The notes under the pieces were generated by a model that searched no databases, had not been told where the DNA came from, and was given only the letters and a program-made list of their open reading frames with translations. Shown here piece by piece: positions 46,690-55,766 of a stretch of 64,000 bases of DNA. How positions within the stretch are numbered: position 1 is the first letter of the stretch; each line of letters opens with the position of its first letter. A program made the position numbers and the translations under genes. Source of the stretch: Spirosoma sp. 48-14 (GTDB lineage Bacteria > Bacteroidota > Bacteroidia > Cytophagales > Spirosomataceae); contig NZ_MKUD01000001.1 in assembly GCF_001898575.1 (NCBI RefSeq), positions 676,448 through 740,447 on the forward strand. The letters run 5' to 3'.

Positions 46690-49140
46690 CTAGTTTCGTA
46701 GTGCCTTACCGCCAGTCAGCAGACTCTGAATCCGTTCCAGCGTTTTCTTTTCACCTGTTAACGATAGGAAAGCCTCCCGCTCCAGATCGAGCAGATATTG
46801 CTCCGAAACCGTCTGTGGTGTACTCAAATCGCCCCCGCAGATAACATAGGCCAGTTTATCGGCAATTTTCCGATCATGGTCTGAAATATACCGTCCCATG
46901 TGCATGGCCGTAATCCCTGCTTTGAACAAAGCAATACCCGTTTTTCCCTGTACTTTAATATCCGTTCGGGGCTTGGGCTGTGTGTATCCATTCTCGGCCA
47001 GTTCAATAGCGGCCTGTTTCGCTTCGGCCAGCAAACGACTCCGGTTCAACACAATCTGGTCCGTTGAGCGGAGGTAGTTCATTTCGCGGGCCTCCTGCGC
47101 TGAAGTCGACACTTTTGCCGTTGCGATGTTCATGAACACATTTTGCACGATGTTTAGCTCGGGGTCACCAGTCTGGTAAAGATCCGATGCACGGGCAGCC
47201 ATTTCTTTAGTTCCACCACCCGCCGGAATCAGACCGACCCCTACTTCAACCAAGCCAATGTAACTTTCGGCATGGGCCACTACCCGGTCGGCATGAAGTA
47301 CGGCTTCGCAGCCACCGCCCAGGGTTAAGGTATGGGGAGCCACAACAACCGGAATGGATGAATACCGAAGGCGGGTAATGAGCTTCTGGAACTGCGCAAT
47401 CATCAGATTGACCTCATCGAACTCCTGCTCGACGGCAAACATGAATAGTGTAGCCAGGTTGGCGCCTGCCGAAAATGCTTCGGTTGAATCGTTGCCTACA
47501 ACCAGTCCCCGGAAGTCTTTCTCAGCCAGCGAAATACCTTTGTTCAGCGCTTCAGAAACCTCCTGCCCAAAGGTGTTCATCTTGCTGCGGAATTCGACGT
47601 TCAGAATGCCGTCGCCCAGATCAACAATATTCGCTCCAGCATTTTTCCAGACGATATTGTTACTAAGATTTTCCAGAATGGTAAACGCTTCGGTACCCGG
47701 AATTACCTTGTAGCTTTTCGTCGGAATGTCGTAATACTTCCGTTTGCCGTTTTCTACTTTGTAGAATTGATCGAAACCCGCATCGAGCATATCGTAGACC
47801 CATTGGGCGGGCTTCTGACCAAATGATTCGATCAGTTCGACGCCCTTCTTCACGCCAATGGCGTCCCAGGTTTCAAACAAGCCCATTTGCCAGCCAAATC
47901 CAGCGGTAATAGCGGCATCGATGCGGTAGAGTTCGTCCGAAATTTCGGGAATGCGGTAGGTAGCATAGCGGAATCCATCGGCAAAAGTACGCCGGTAAAA
48001 TTCGCCTGCTTTATCTTTCCCGGCAATCAGAACCGGAAACCGATTCTTCAGGTTATCGATCGCTTTGGTACTTTCGAGCGTCGCGAATTTGACCTTTTCC
48101 GAGGGCTTGTATTCAAAGGTTTTCAGATCGAGGGCCAGAATCAGCGTCTGCCCTTTTTCGTCTTTTGTCTTCTTATAATACCCCTGCCCGGTTTTGTCGC
48201 CAAGCCACTTATTTTCCATCAGTTTCTTCACCGATGCGGGCAATTCGAACGACGCTCTCGACTCGTCGTGTTCCATTTTGACGAGATTACTGGCTACGTT
48301 GACGGTCGTATCCAGCCCTACTACATCCGACAGACGGAACGTTCCCGATTTTGGACGGCCCACCACCGGCCCGGTCAGCTTATCAACCTCTTCGACCGAC
48401 AGACCCAGTTCTTCGGCTACCCGAATGGTTTGAATCAATGATTGAATCCCGAGCCGATTGGCAATGAAGCCGGGGGTATCTTTACATAAAACGGTCGTCT
48501 TCCCCAGATACAAATCGCCGTAGTTCATCAGAAAATCAACCACTGCGGGGTCGGTATCAGGACCGGGGATGATTTCCAGTAAACGTAAATACCGGGGCGG
48601 GTTAAAGAAGTGAGTACCACAGAAATTCCGACGAAAATCTTCGCTACGCCCTTCGGCCAGCAGCTGCATTGGAATCCCAGATGTGTTGGATGTAATTAGG
48701 GTACCTGGTTTCCGAAACTGTTCAACACGTCCGTAGACCGACCGTTTAATATCCAGCCGTTCTACAACCACTTCAATCACCCAGTCGTAGGCCCCTATTT
48801 CTTTCAGGTTATCATCGAAATTACCCAGTTTGATCCGGTCGGCAAATTTGGGGCTATACAGCGAAGCGGGGCTGGCTTTCAGCATCGCCTGAAACGAGTC
48901 GTTCACGATTCGGTTCCGAACGGCCGGACTAGCCGTAGTTAAGCCTTTGGCCTGTTCTGCTTCGCTAGGTTCTTTCGGCACGATGTCTAACAGGAGCACA
49001 TCAACGCCAATGTTGGCAAAATGAGCCGCAATACGCGAGCCCATAATACCCGAGCCCAGCACAGCCACGCGCCGGATCGTGCGATTTTTGGTCTGAAGGG
49101 ACCTCCCCTCCGATTTGGTTTTTTCTAAGGTAGTTTCCAT
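46690..49140 (-). CDS. 3-hydroxyacyl-CoA dehydrogenase / enoyl-CoA hydratase fusion (FadB/FadN type)
   Basis: An 816-residue beta-oxidation enzyme. The order is dehydrogenase first: NAD loop VLGSGIMGSRIAAHF near residue 27, catalytic His/Glu region FCGTHFFNPPRYLRLLEIIPG, and the dehydrogenase C-terminal domain. The enoyl-CoA hydratase part begins near 520, with AFSAGANLATL and the oxyanion segment LTLGGGCEAVLHADRVVAH. This is the FadN order of Bacillus rather than E. coli FadB. A thiolase gene, usually next to it, is absent here. Controlled probably by the upstream MarR protein. Cytoplasmic. Confidence 0.92.
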   Translation of the reverse strand: METTLEKTKSEGRSLQTKNRTIRRVAVLGSGIMGSRIAAHFANIGVDVLLLDIVPKEPSEAEQAKGLTTASPAVRNRIVNDSFQAMLKASPASLYSPKFADRIKLGNFDDNLKEIGAYDWVIEVVVERLDIKRSVYGRVEQFRKPGTLITSNTSGIPMQLLAEGRSEDFRRNFCGTHFFNPPRYLRLLEIIPGPDTDPAVVDFLMNYGDLYLGKTTVLCKDTPGFIANRLGIQSLIQTIRVAEELGLSVEEVDKLTGPVVGRPKSGTFRLSDVVGLDTTVNVASNLVKMEHDESRASFELPASVKKLMENKWLGDKTGQGYYKKTKDEKGQTLILALDLKTFEYKPSEKVKFATLESTKAIDNLKNRFPVLIAGKDKAGEFYRRTFADGFRYATYRIPEISDELYRIDAAITAGFGWQMGLFETWDAIGVKKGVELIESFGQKPAQWVYDMLDAGFDQFYKVENGKRKYYDIPTKSYKVIPGTEAFTILENLSNNIVWKNAGANIVDLGDGILNVEFRSKMNTFGQEVSEALNKGISLAEKDFRGLVVGNDSTEAFSAGANLATLFMFAVEQEFDEVNLMIAQFQKLITRLRYSSIPVVVAPHTLTLGGGCEAVLHADRVVAHAESYIGLVEVGVGLIPAGGGTKEMAARASDLYQTGDPELNIVQNVFMNIATAKVSTSAQEAREMNYLRSTDQIVLNRSRLLAEAKQAAIELAENGYTQPKPRTDIKVQGKTGIALFKAGITAMHMGRYISDHDRKIADKLAYVICGGDLSTPQTVSEQYLLDLEREAFLSLTGEKKTLERIQSLLTGGKALRN

Positions 49141-49212
49141 GGTTTAGTTTAACGCAAATAGAATAGGCTGAACCCATCTGACAGAATGCGTTCAGCCTTA
49201 ATTGACAGTAGG

Positions 49213-49683
49213 TTAGTCCAGAGAAAGTTCTTCGGATTCAGTTGTTTTGATGCGGGTATTTTCGTCTTCCACCATCTGGATAATATCTTTCATGACCTCA
49301 AAAAAGATAACCAGTTTATCCAGTGGGATTTTCTCGCGAACCATATTATTGAACAGGATGACCCCATCGCGGGCGAGTTCGCGCTTGGCTTTACCTTCTT
49401 CAGTCAGAAAAATTCGGACAAACCGCTTATCGGTTTCGTCTACTTCCCGACGAATCAGGCCCCGTTCTTCCAGACTTTTCAGCATTCGTACCAACGAACG
49501 GGGTTCCATGCCTAGCGTCGGGCCAATTTTGGTAGCGGGCGTACCTTCTTCCAGGTCGATGTTGAGCAGCACATACCCTATCGCCATGGTGATGTCGTAG
49601 CGGGCTGCATAGGCGTTGTACATGCGTGAAATGGCATGCCAGCCCCATTTTATATGAAAATCAACGGTTTTCTCCTTCTTCAT
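49213..49683 (-). CDS. MarR family transcriptional regulator of the fad unit
   Basis: A 156-residue winged-helix regulator. The helix-turn-helix is around TPATKIGPTLGMEPRSLVRML, with the wing after REVDETDKRFVRIFLTEEG. It precedes the fadB-type gene by 72 bases on the same strand, so the two form a unit and the protein is a likely acyl-CoA-responsive repressor, by analogy with similar pairs in Bacteroidetes. Start at 49683 (MKKEKTVDF) is preferred to one 17 codons upstream, since the promoter lies between them. A 14-bp palindrome overlaps the promoter. Confidence 0.9.
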   Translation of the reverse strand: MKKEKTVDFHIKWGWHAISRMYNAYAARYDITMAIGYVLLNIDLEEGTPATKIGPTLGMEPRSLVRMLKSLEERGLIRREVDETDKRFVRIFLTEEGKAKRELARDGVILFNNMVREKIPLDKLVIFFEVMKDIIQMVEDENTRIKTTESEELSLD

Positions 49684-49731
49684 GGTCGATGTCGTCCTAT
49701 CCCTTCTGGACGTAAATCTACCAATTTTTAC

Positions 49732-49739
49732 CAAAAATA
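49732..49739 (-). promoter_or_regulatory. -7 promoter element of the marR-fad unit
   Basis: Minus-strand TATTTTTG matches TAnnTTTG about 50 bases before the ATG at 49683. It directly abuts the palindrome at 49740-49753. Confidence 0.55.
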
Positions 49740-49753
49740 GTATGCATGCATAC
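49740..49753. promoter_or_regulatory. Operator-like palindrome GTATGCATGCATAC
   Basis: A perfect 14-bp palindrome between the -33 and -7 regions of the marR-fad promoter, where a bound repressor would block polymerase. A MarR site is inferred from position. Confidence 0.55.
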
Positions 49754-49788
49754 GGATTTTATAAAATAGATGGCTGCCTTTTAATGCA

Positions 49789-49835
49789 TTCGTGGAGTCG
49801 TGTAGCCGCTCAAACAGGCTATACAACTCCACGAA
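49789..49835. terminator. Hairpin terminator after the TlpA-type gene
   Basis: TTCGTGGAGTCGTGTAGCC pairs with GGCTATACAACTCCACGAA (one mismatch and one G-U) around a 9-base loop, just past the stop codon of the minus-strand gene. Confidence 0.65.
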
Positions 49836-49847
49836 TGGATCAGTCAA

Positions 49848-51113
49848 CTACTCTGCCAGCAATTTATCGATAAGCCGATTGAACTCTTCGACGTACTGGT
49901 CGTAGTATTTGCCGGTACCGGGGCCTGAGAAACCTGTATGGATGTGACGTACCTGACCTTTTTTGTCGATGAAGATGGTTGTCGGGAAAGCCACAACCGC
50001 ATTCAGATCGGGCAACGCTTTTGACGCCTGAATCTTATCGTTGGTTCCAGCCAGTACAATAGGATAATCAATTTTGAACCGTTGTTTCATCCGCTCAATT
50101 TTTGGCCCCGACTCGGCCATATCTGGCGAACGCTCGAACGATAAGCCTAGAATTTCAACCCCACGGGATTTATTCTTTTTAAACCAGGGGCTCATAAAGT
50201 TCGTCTCGTCCATACAGTTGGGGCACCACGAACCCATGATCTGTACAATAGTCACTTTCCCTTTAAAACGCGGGTCTGTCAGCGAAACGACATTCCCATT
50301 CGGTTCGGGGAACGAGGCTTTGAGTGTCTTTGAGCCAGGTTTCAGGTAGGTTAGTTTAGCAGGGTCGGGTAAGTCTGCTTTGGGATCGAAGCGAGCTACC
50401 CAGGCCTCATATCCCGAAATACCAGCCCATAAGCCGCCCTTGAGGGTTTTAGTAGCTGGATCGTGTTTCGCTTTAAACAAGTACACGTGCGACCCATCGA
50501 AGCAGGACAAAAACAGGCTATCCCCCACTACATTGCCTTCCAGATACCGATAATCGCCCGTGGGTGTCAGGAATGTCCCCGTCAGCCGATTCCCTTTCTG
50601 ATCGAAAATACCGACCGCGTTAACAGTATCGACCTTGCCCGTTTCGCTGCCGAAATCCGTAGCCCATTTGCCTGTAACGTTTGTCGATGCCGACCGACCT
50701 GCTGATTCGCCCTCTGGTACGAACCGATACGTCTTTCCATACTCGGCTTCGAACGGCAAGGTTTGTAGAGGTTGTCCGACTCGTTTTCGACGATACGTCC
50801 CCCGGAGCGTATTACCATCTATCTTTGCAACCAGTTCCGACTCAAACAGGGCATTCGGTATGCGGATCGAATCGCCCTGTACGGTAGCTGCATCCAGTGG
50901 CAATCGTTCATTGCCGTTTAGAGCGAACACGGTGTATGTATTGGTAGCAGAACCGGGCTGAATCGACAGGCCAAATGGCAGATCGCCACCTTTGGTTTTG
51001 AGCACAGCCCGATATTGGCCCGGTTTGACGGAAGATACCTGCCCGAAACCGACCGTAATAAACGAGATAAATAAGCAGACTATGATTCCAACTCTACCAG
51101 CTTTGTGATTCAT
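49848..51113 (-). CDS. Secreted TlpA-type thiol-disulfide oxidoreductase
   Basis: A 421-residue exported protein (signal peptide residues 1-24, ...FGQ). The N-terminal half (about 30-250) is a beta-rich domain of the kind that often precedes redoxins in Bacteroidetes. The C-terminal half is a thioredoxin fold with the active motif WCPNC and the cis-Pro segment VAFPTTIFIDKKG. It should reduce or exchange disulfides in the periplasm, perhaps for cytochrome c maturation. Transcribed alone on the minus strand. Confidence 0.9.
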   Translation of the reverse strand: MNHKAGRVGIIVCLFISFITVGFGQVSSVKPGQYRAVLKTKGGDLPFGLSIQPGSATNTYTVFALNGNERLPLDAATVQGDSIRIPNALFESELVAKIDGNTLRGTYRRKRVGQPLQTLPFEAEYGKTYRFVPEGESAGRSASTNVTGKWATDFGSETGKVDTVNAVGIFDQKGNRLTGTFLTPTGDYRYLEGNVVGDSLFLSCFDGSHVYLFKAKHDPATKTLKGGLWAGISGYEAWVARFDPKADLPDPAKLTYLKPGSKTLKASFPEPNGNVVSLTDPRFKGKVTIVQIMGSWCPNCMDETNFMSPWFKKNKSRGVEILGLSFERSPDMAESGPKIERMKQRFKIDYPIVLAGTNDKIQASKALPDLNAVVAFPTTIFIDKKGQVRHIHTGFSGPGTGKYYDQYVEEFNRLIDKLLAE

Positions 51114-51117
51114 AGAA

Positions 51118-51148
51118 TTTGTGAGATAGCTCCTGTTTGATAGCTTTG
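51118..51148 (+). promoter_or_regulatory. Full consensus promoter (TTTG-N19-TAGCTTTG)
   Basis: TTTG (51118-51121), exactly 19 bases, then TAGCTTTG (51141-51148) agree with the Bacteroidetes housekeeping consensus at every defined base. It reads towards the gene at 51225. Confidence 0.7.
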
Positions 51149-51224
51149 TACGTTGTCATTCCTCGCAACGTGTTATCCTCTAAAATAGTTGTTATCGGGC
51201 TGCGTTCACACCAAATTCCTTGAA

Positions 51225-52286
51225 ATGCGTTTTCTTTTCACTTTTTTATCCTGTATTTTGTCTGGAACCTTATTTGGGCAGTATCAAAATCGTCCAGTAG
51301 CGCTAACGGATAGAAACGATAAAACAACAACGGGCTTTATTCATTTTTACGACTGGGATAAAAGCCCAGGATACATTGAGTTTGGGCGCGACTCACTGAG
51401 TTACTACACGCGGATTCAGGCCAAAGACATACAAAAACTGACTATCAACGATGGTCCTGTCTATGAAGGCTTGTACTTAAAAATGCCTTATTATGTTAAG
51501 ACCCCGATAAGCGTGGGCGAACGTATTTATGAGCGTGTCGACTCCACCTATTATTTGTCTGAACTGCTGCTGGATAGTCAGTCGATCAAACTATACCGAA
51601 TCTTCGACGCGAACGCTACCGCTCGATTTGTGATAGCCAAGTATGACTCGCTGGCCCTGTTGCACAACATTACGATCCCATTAATTAAAGGCCCAATGCT
51701 TTACACCTACAACGATCCGGCCTATCGAAAACAACTTAGGGAGCTTTTATATGAATGTCCAACGTTACGTACAGATGCCGCTCAGTACACAGAGTCCAGC
51801 ATTATTAAGCTTCTTAAAGAGTATCTGACATTTTGCCGGATAGATTCTAAAATATACCTGGAGCAAAAAAAATGGAGCAAACCCATTGTCGGCGTCGGTG
51901 GGTTTGGCTCTATCTGGCAAACAAAGTATCAACGTACTGTTGGCTATGGCGTAACCGCTCAAATCCTTTTTCCAAGGCAATTTCATAATGTCTTTGCGGT
52001 GATTGACCTAGGTAATGTCCGCCAGACGACGTTTACCGGCGACGAAAATGTTTACCAAATTGGACTCTACGCCGGGCGTTATTTTGGCAAAAAAGCGATT
52101 CAGGCTAAACTTTATACAGGTTTATCCACCGTTTTAGGTTTATTCGATACGGGGGCTGGAATAAGTTATAAGAAAATGCTTTCGGCCGAAATTCGGTACT
52201 CCCCTCTTATGAACAAGATTTACGACAGCTTTCTTCAGGTAACTCCTCTGATTAACCTGAGGGCAGTTGTTCCGCTTAGCCGTTGA
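51225..52286 (+). CDS. Secreted hypothetical protein
   Basis: A 353-residue protein of unknown function. Residues 1-18 form a signal peptide (SCILSGTLFG-QY). The first half is beta-rich with a DRNDKTTTGFIHFYDWDKSP opening; the second half has aromatic, alternating strands that may be a small barrel or end in an outer membrane location. No catalytic motif is seen. ATG at 51225 is chosen because it begins the signal peptide. rsmH follows 47 bases later in the same direction but is unlikely to be functionally linked. Confidence 0.7.
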   Translation: MRFLFTFLSCILSGTLFGQYQNRPVALTDRNDKTTTGFIHFYDWDKSPGYIEFGRDSLSYYTRIQAKDIQKLTINDGPVYEGLYLKMPYYVKTPISVGERIYERVDSTYYLSELLLDSQSIKLYRIFDANATARFVIAKYDSLALLHNITIPLIKGPMLYTYNDPAYRKQLRELLYECPTLRTDAAQYTESSIIKLLKEYLTFCRIDSKIYLEQKKWSKPIVGVGGFGSIWQTKYQRTVGYGVTAQILFPRQFHNVFAVIDLGNVRQTTFTGDENVYQIGLYAGRYFGKKAIQAKLYTGLSTVLGLFDTGAGISYKKMLSAEIRYSPLMNKIYDSFLQVTPLINLRAVVPLSR

Positions 52287-52333
52287 ACCAACGAATCGAA
52301 CCATTAGTAGCCCTGATCAAACAGGGATTATAA

Positions 52334-53239
52334 ATGACGAATTACCACGAACCTGTTTTATTACAAGCCTGCATCAATGGGCTGAATTTACAAGCCAACG
52401 GCACCTATGTCGACGTCACCTTTGGTGGTGGTGGACACAGTCGTGCCATTTTACAGCAGCTCGAAGGAGGCCGCCTGTTTGGATTTGACCAGGACCCGGA
52501 CGCCCGCGCCAATGCACAGGCGCTTAATGATCCACGACTGACGTTTGTAGCGGCTAATTTCCGTAACATCAAACGATATTTGCGACTTTACAAGGCCGAG
52601 CAGGTCGATGGGATTCTGGCCGATCTGGGCATCTCGTCGCACCAGATCGACACACCCGAACGAGGATTCTCGACCCGTTTCGACGCCGACCTCGATATGC
52701 GAATGAACCAGCATGCCGACCGGACGGCCCGCGATGTGGTCAATACGTATCCAGAAGCTGACCTTCACCGCATTCTGGGTATGTATGGCGAGATTACCAA
52801 CGCCCGTACAGCAGCCAGTGCAATTGTGTCGGCCCGATCAAACCGACCGTTGAAAACGGTAAACGATCTGAAAGCGGCCTTGCAACGACTGGCACCACGC
52901 GGTAAAGAGAACAAGTATTTTGCACAGGTTTTTCAGGCATTACGCATCGAAGTAAACGAAGAACTACAGGTGCTGGAGGAATTTCTGGAGCAAGTACCGG
53001 AAATTTTGAAACCGGGTGGTCGGCTGGTAGTCATGTCGTATCATTCATTGGAAGACCGGCTGGTGAAGAATTTCATCAACAAAGGAAAATTTCAGGGCGA
53101 GGTAGAGAAAGATTTATTTGGCAATGAAATCAAGCCGTTGCAGTCTGTTACCCGCAAACCTGTTGAAGCCACACCCGATGAAATCGCCCGTAATCCACGC
53201 GCTCGTAGCGCCAAATTGCGTATTGCTGAAAAGATTTAG
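52334..53239 (+). CDS. rsmH: 16S rRNA (cytosine(1402)-N(4))-methyltransferase
   Basis: A 301-residue SAM-dependent enzyme that methylates N4 of C1402 of 16S rRNA. The SAM-binding loop is YVDVTFGGGGHSRAIL, followed by ILADLGISSHQIDTPERGFS, and the C-terminal FIVMSYHSLEDRLVK-like segment (here LVVMSYHSLEDRLVKNF). Full length. In many bacteria it opens the dcw cell-wall cluster; here no mra, fts or mur gene follows, so the cluster is broken at this side. Followed by repeats. Confidence 0.96.
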   Translation: MTNYHEPVLLQACINGLNLQANGTYVDVTFGGGGHSRAILQQLEGGRLFGFDQDPDARANAQALNDPRLTFVAANFRNIKRYLRLYKAEQVDGILADLGISSHQIDTPERGFSTRFDADLDMRMNQHADRTARDVVNTYPEADLHRILGMYGEITNARTAASAIVSARSNRPLKTVNDLKAALQRLAPRGKENKYFAQVFQALRIEVNEELQVLEEFLEQVPEILKPGGRLVVMSYHSLEDRLVKNFINKGKFQGEVEKDLFGNEIKPLQSVTRKPVEATPDEIARNPRARSAKLRIAEKI

Positions 53240-53257
53240 CCGTTGCTTGCCTTTGTG

Positions 53258-53370
53258 ACGTCAGGTTTAAGAACCTGACGCGTGCGGTTTCTCAAAACCG
53301 AACGGTTCGTCTGACGCGGTTTTGAGAATCTGACCTCACCCTAACTGGGTACAACGCAGTACATTGACTA
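53258..53370 (+). repeat. 110-bp compound palindromic repeat, copy 1
   Basis: Two nested hairpins, CGTCAGGTTT-AAG-AACCTGACG and GGTTTCTCAAAACCG...CGGTTTTGAGAA, followed by CTCACCCTAACTGGGTA. It matches the reverse complement of 56796-56909 over its length, except that the loop of the second hairpin is inverted. Confidence 0.85.
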
Positions 53371-53389
53371 TTACAAGACAACGTCTTAT

Positions 53390-53448
53390 GTAACGCGGGT
53401 GGTAACCCGCGATGTTGGCTAAAAATCGCGGGTTGCCACCCGCATTAC
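53390..53448 (-). repeat. 60-bp REP-like hairpin, copy 2
   Basis: GTAACGCGGGTGGTAACCCG and CGCGGGTTGCCACCCGCATTAC form the arms. It is in reverse orientation to the copies at 17288 and 63412. It ends 2 bases before the ATG of the deacetylase gene. Confidence 0.85.
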
Positions 53449-53450
53449 GT

Positions 53451-54296
53451 ATGAAACTAGTCTATTCCGGCCTTTTCGCGCTACTGCTGCAGTCGGCTTT
53501 TGCCCAAACAGCGCCACCACGACTCATTGTTCGTGGCGACGACATGGGTTATTCGCACGCGGGTAACGAAGCGCTGATCAAGTGTTTTAATGAAGGAATC
53601 GAAACGTCGATTGAGGTTATTGTTCCGTCGCCCTGGTTTCCAGAAGCCGTTAAGATCCTGGCCGAAAACCCGACGGTCGATGTAGGCATTCACCTGGCCA
53701 TCACCAGCGAATGGGATAACGTCAAATGGCGGCCCGTATCCGATTGCCCGAGCCTGCGCGATGCCGACGGGTATTTCTATCCGATGGTTCGCCCGAATAA
53801 AAACTACCCCAAACGTTCGATTGTCGAAAACGACTGGCAGTTGGCCGACATTGAGAAAGAGTTTCGTGCCCAGATCGAATTAGCGCTCAAGAAAATCCCG
53901 CGTATCAGCCATTTTTCCAGCCATATGGGCTGTTCGGATATGAGCGCTGAAGTAAGTGCATTGACCCAGAAACTAGCCAAAGAGTATAAGATCAACATCG
54001 TTCCCAAAGATTTTGGCGTCCAGAACGTAGGCTATATTGGCCCACACGCCACTTCGCAGGAGAAAATCGACAGCTTTAGCAAAATGCTCGAAAGCCTGGA
54101 AGCGGGTAAAACCTATCTATTTGTCGACCACCCCGGACTCGATACGCCCGAAGTACGTGCCATTCACCATATCGGCTATGAACAGGTAGCCGTCGACCGC
54201 CAGGGCGTAACCGATACCTGGACCGACCCACGCGTAAAAGCCCTGATCAAAACCAAAGGAATCCAGCTCATTAGCTACAAGGACCTAGCCAAGTAA
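53451..54296 (+). CDS. Secreted ChbG/YdjC-type polysaccharide deacetylase-like protein
   Basis: A 281-residue exported protein of the YdjC/ChbG family (deacetylation of chito-oligosaccharides in other bacteria). Signal peptide residues 1-19 (LLLQSAFA-QT). Metal-site residues are visible: Asp30-Asp31 in VRGDDMGYSHAGNEA, His in VDVGIHLAITSEW and His in HFSSHMG. The only upstream DNA before the ATG is the REP-like hairpin, so expression must start inside or across it. It is separated from the convergent radical SAM gene by a long hairpin. Confidence 0.85.
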   Translation: MKLVYSGLFALLLQSAFAQTAPPRLIVRGDDMGYSHAGNEALIKCFNEGIETSIEVIVPSPWFPEAVKILAENPTVDVGIHLAITSEWDNVKWRPVSDCPSLRDADGYFYPMVRPNKNYPKRSIVENDWQLADIEKEFRAQIELALKKIPRISHFSSHMGCSDMSAEVSALTQKLAKEYKINIVPKDFGVQNVGYIGPHATSQEKIDSFSKMLESLEAGKTYLFVDHPGLDTPEVRAIHHIGYEQVAVDRQGVTDTWTDPRVKALIKTKGIQLISYKDLAK

Positions 54297-54371
54297 TGAT
54301 AGAATGATTGAATTGTTGAATGATTGAATAACTGACACAATCCCATTCAACGATTCAATCATTCTATCATT
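54295..54371. repeat. Period-8 hairpin, family C, between convergent genes
   Basis: Arms 54295-54322 and 54344-54371 are 28-bp inverted copies (one G-U) built of AATGATAG, AATGATTG, AATTGTTG words, with a 21-base loop. The arm overlaps the deacetylase stop codon. It may act as terminator for both genes. Confidence 0.85.
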
Positions 54372-54381
54372 CAACATTAAT

Positions 54382-55404
54382 TTACGCCCACACTTTTGTG
54401 CCTTCGGTGCAGTTTCGGCACATGTCGATTTCGGAACGGGAGCGGAGCAGTGTCTGGCGAAAATCCTGATAAGCTGGTCCCTGCCAGAGATCGGCGAAGG
54501 ACTGGGTTTGCAGGTCACCAAGTCGGTGGTGCGCATCTTTGTCGAAACAACAGGGCACTACGAGCCCATCCCAGGTTATGACGCAGGAATGCCACATTTT
54601 CCAGCAATGGTCACCAAAGCCATTTTTGATACGATACGTACCATCCGTTTGTTGGGCATACCGACTGTACTGATCCAGCGTCGGGATTAGGTCAGAGCCC
54701 TGTTCGTAATCGTAAATCTGAGCCGTTTTCAGGCCAACTTCATCTACGCCCAGCTCGCGGGCTAGTTTTTTAACTTCGGCAATCTGATGCTGATTGGGTT
54801 TTACGACCAGAAACTGAAATACGACGTGTGGTGTACGTGATTTCAGCTCTTTCTTCCAGCGTAGGATGTTCTTTGTACCTTCCAGTACTTTTTCCAGCTT
54901 TCCCCCAACCCGATACTGCTGATACACTTCCTGGGTGGTGCCATCGATGGAAATAATCAGCCGATCCAGCCCCGATTCGACTGTTTTACGGGCATTGGCA
55001 TCCGTCAGGTAATGGGCATTGGTGCTGGTAGCCGTGTAAATATTTCGGTCGGTGGCATATCGTACCAGATCCAGAAATTGCGGATGCAGGTACGGTTCCC
55101 CCTGAAAGTAAAAGATCAGATAAAGCAGGGTTTCGTGCAGTTCATCGATGGTCCGTTTGTAAAGGTCTTCACCAAGCATACCTGTTGGCCGGGTAAACGA
55201 ACGCAATCCACTGGGACATTCCGGACAGCGCAGATTGCAGGACGTAGTCGGTTCAAAAGACACCGACATGGGCAAACCCCGTTGCTGTGGTCGGCCGGTT
55301 TTCCGGGCAATATAATAACTCGACAATACCTTAAGCGCATTGGCCACCCGCTTAGGTGTGAGCTTGGACGCGAAATTAAAGCCGTCGGTCAGGTTGCGAT
55401 TCAT
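54382..55404 (-). CDS. Radical SAM/SPASM domain protein
   Basis: A 340-residue iron-sulfur enzyme. The radical SAM cluster motif is Cys56-NLR-Cys60-PE-Cys63 in TTSCNLRCPECPSG; the C-terminal SPASM-like segment carries HSCVITWDGLVVPCCFDKD and a final CRNC. Such proteins modify peptides or act as maturases; no precursor peptide is seen. The start codon and first ten codons are duplicated upstream of xisH (56193-56234), so the gene lost its original upstream region when xisHI arrived. Confidence 0.87.
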   Translation of the reverse strand: MNRNLTDGFNFASKLTPKRVANALKVLSSYYIARKTGRPQQRGLPMSVSFEPTTSCNLRCPECPSGLRSFTRPTGMLGEDLYKRTIDELHETLLYLIFYFQGEPYLHPQFLDLVRYATDRNIYTATSTNAHYLTDANARKTVESGLDRLIISIDGTTQEVYQQYRVGGKLEKVLEGTKNILRWKKELKSRTPHVVFQFLVVKPNQHQIAEVKKLARELGVDEVGLKTAQIYDYEQGSDLIPTLDQYSRYAQQTDGTYRIKNGFGDHCWKMWHSCVITWDGLVVPCCFDKDAHHRLGDLQTQSFADLWQGPAYQDFRQTLLRSRSEIDMCRNCTEGTKVWA

Positions 55405-55413
55405 GTAGTAAGG
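55373..55413. repeat. Direct repeat A, 5' end of the radical SAM gene
   Basis: This 41-bp segment covers the first codons and 9 upstream bases of the radical SAM gene. It recurs in the same orientation at 56193-56234 with two or three single-base indels. Confidence 0.85.
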
Positions 55414-55418
55414 CCCTC

Positions 55419-55766
55419 TCAGGCCACAGCGTAACCCGTAAATGGTCGTTTATAAGGGGCTTGAAACGCTAACACTATATCACTTTTGGCAACACCGCGT
55501 CGTTCAAGTTCACCGACTAGATCAAAGTCCGTGGCGTCTTCCTGCACCCAAATTTTACCATCCCGAATATCAATGTGAAAAATAGGGTAATAAACCCGAC
55601 GGCCATTTTCCCAGCCAATCGTCAAAATTTGGTAATGATCGCGTTGCGTATCCAGAATCAGTTGTTCTTCGACCTCATCATGAATGGCTCCTACCGATGG
55701 CATCCTAGCATATGACTCCAACAAGTCAACTATAATATCGCGATAAGCATTTACCGGGTTATCCAT
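55419..55766 (-). CDS. xisI: XisI family protein
   Basis: A 115-residue protein of the XisI family (fdxN element excision controlling factor of Nostoc-type cyanobacteria). The conserved opening DIIVDLLESYARMPSVG and the core IFDTQRDHYQ-like segment (here LILDTQRDHYQILTIGW) are seen, followed by FHIDIRDGKIWVQEDATD. The start overlaps the 3' end of xisH by 16 bases, so the two are translationally coupled. The family is rare outside cyanobacteria. The pair lies between two direct repeats. Its role outside fdxN excision is not established. Confidence 0.85.
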   Translation of the reverse strand: MDNPVNAYRDIIVDLLESYARMPSVGAIHDEVEEQLILDTQRDHYQILTIGWENGRRVYYPIFHIDIRDGKIWVQEDATDFDLVGELERRGVAKSDIVLAFQAPYKRPFTGYAVA

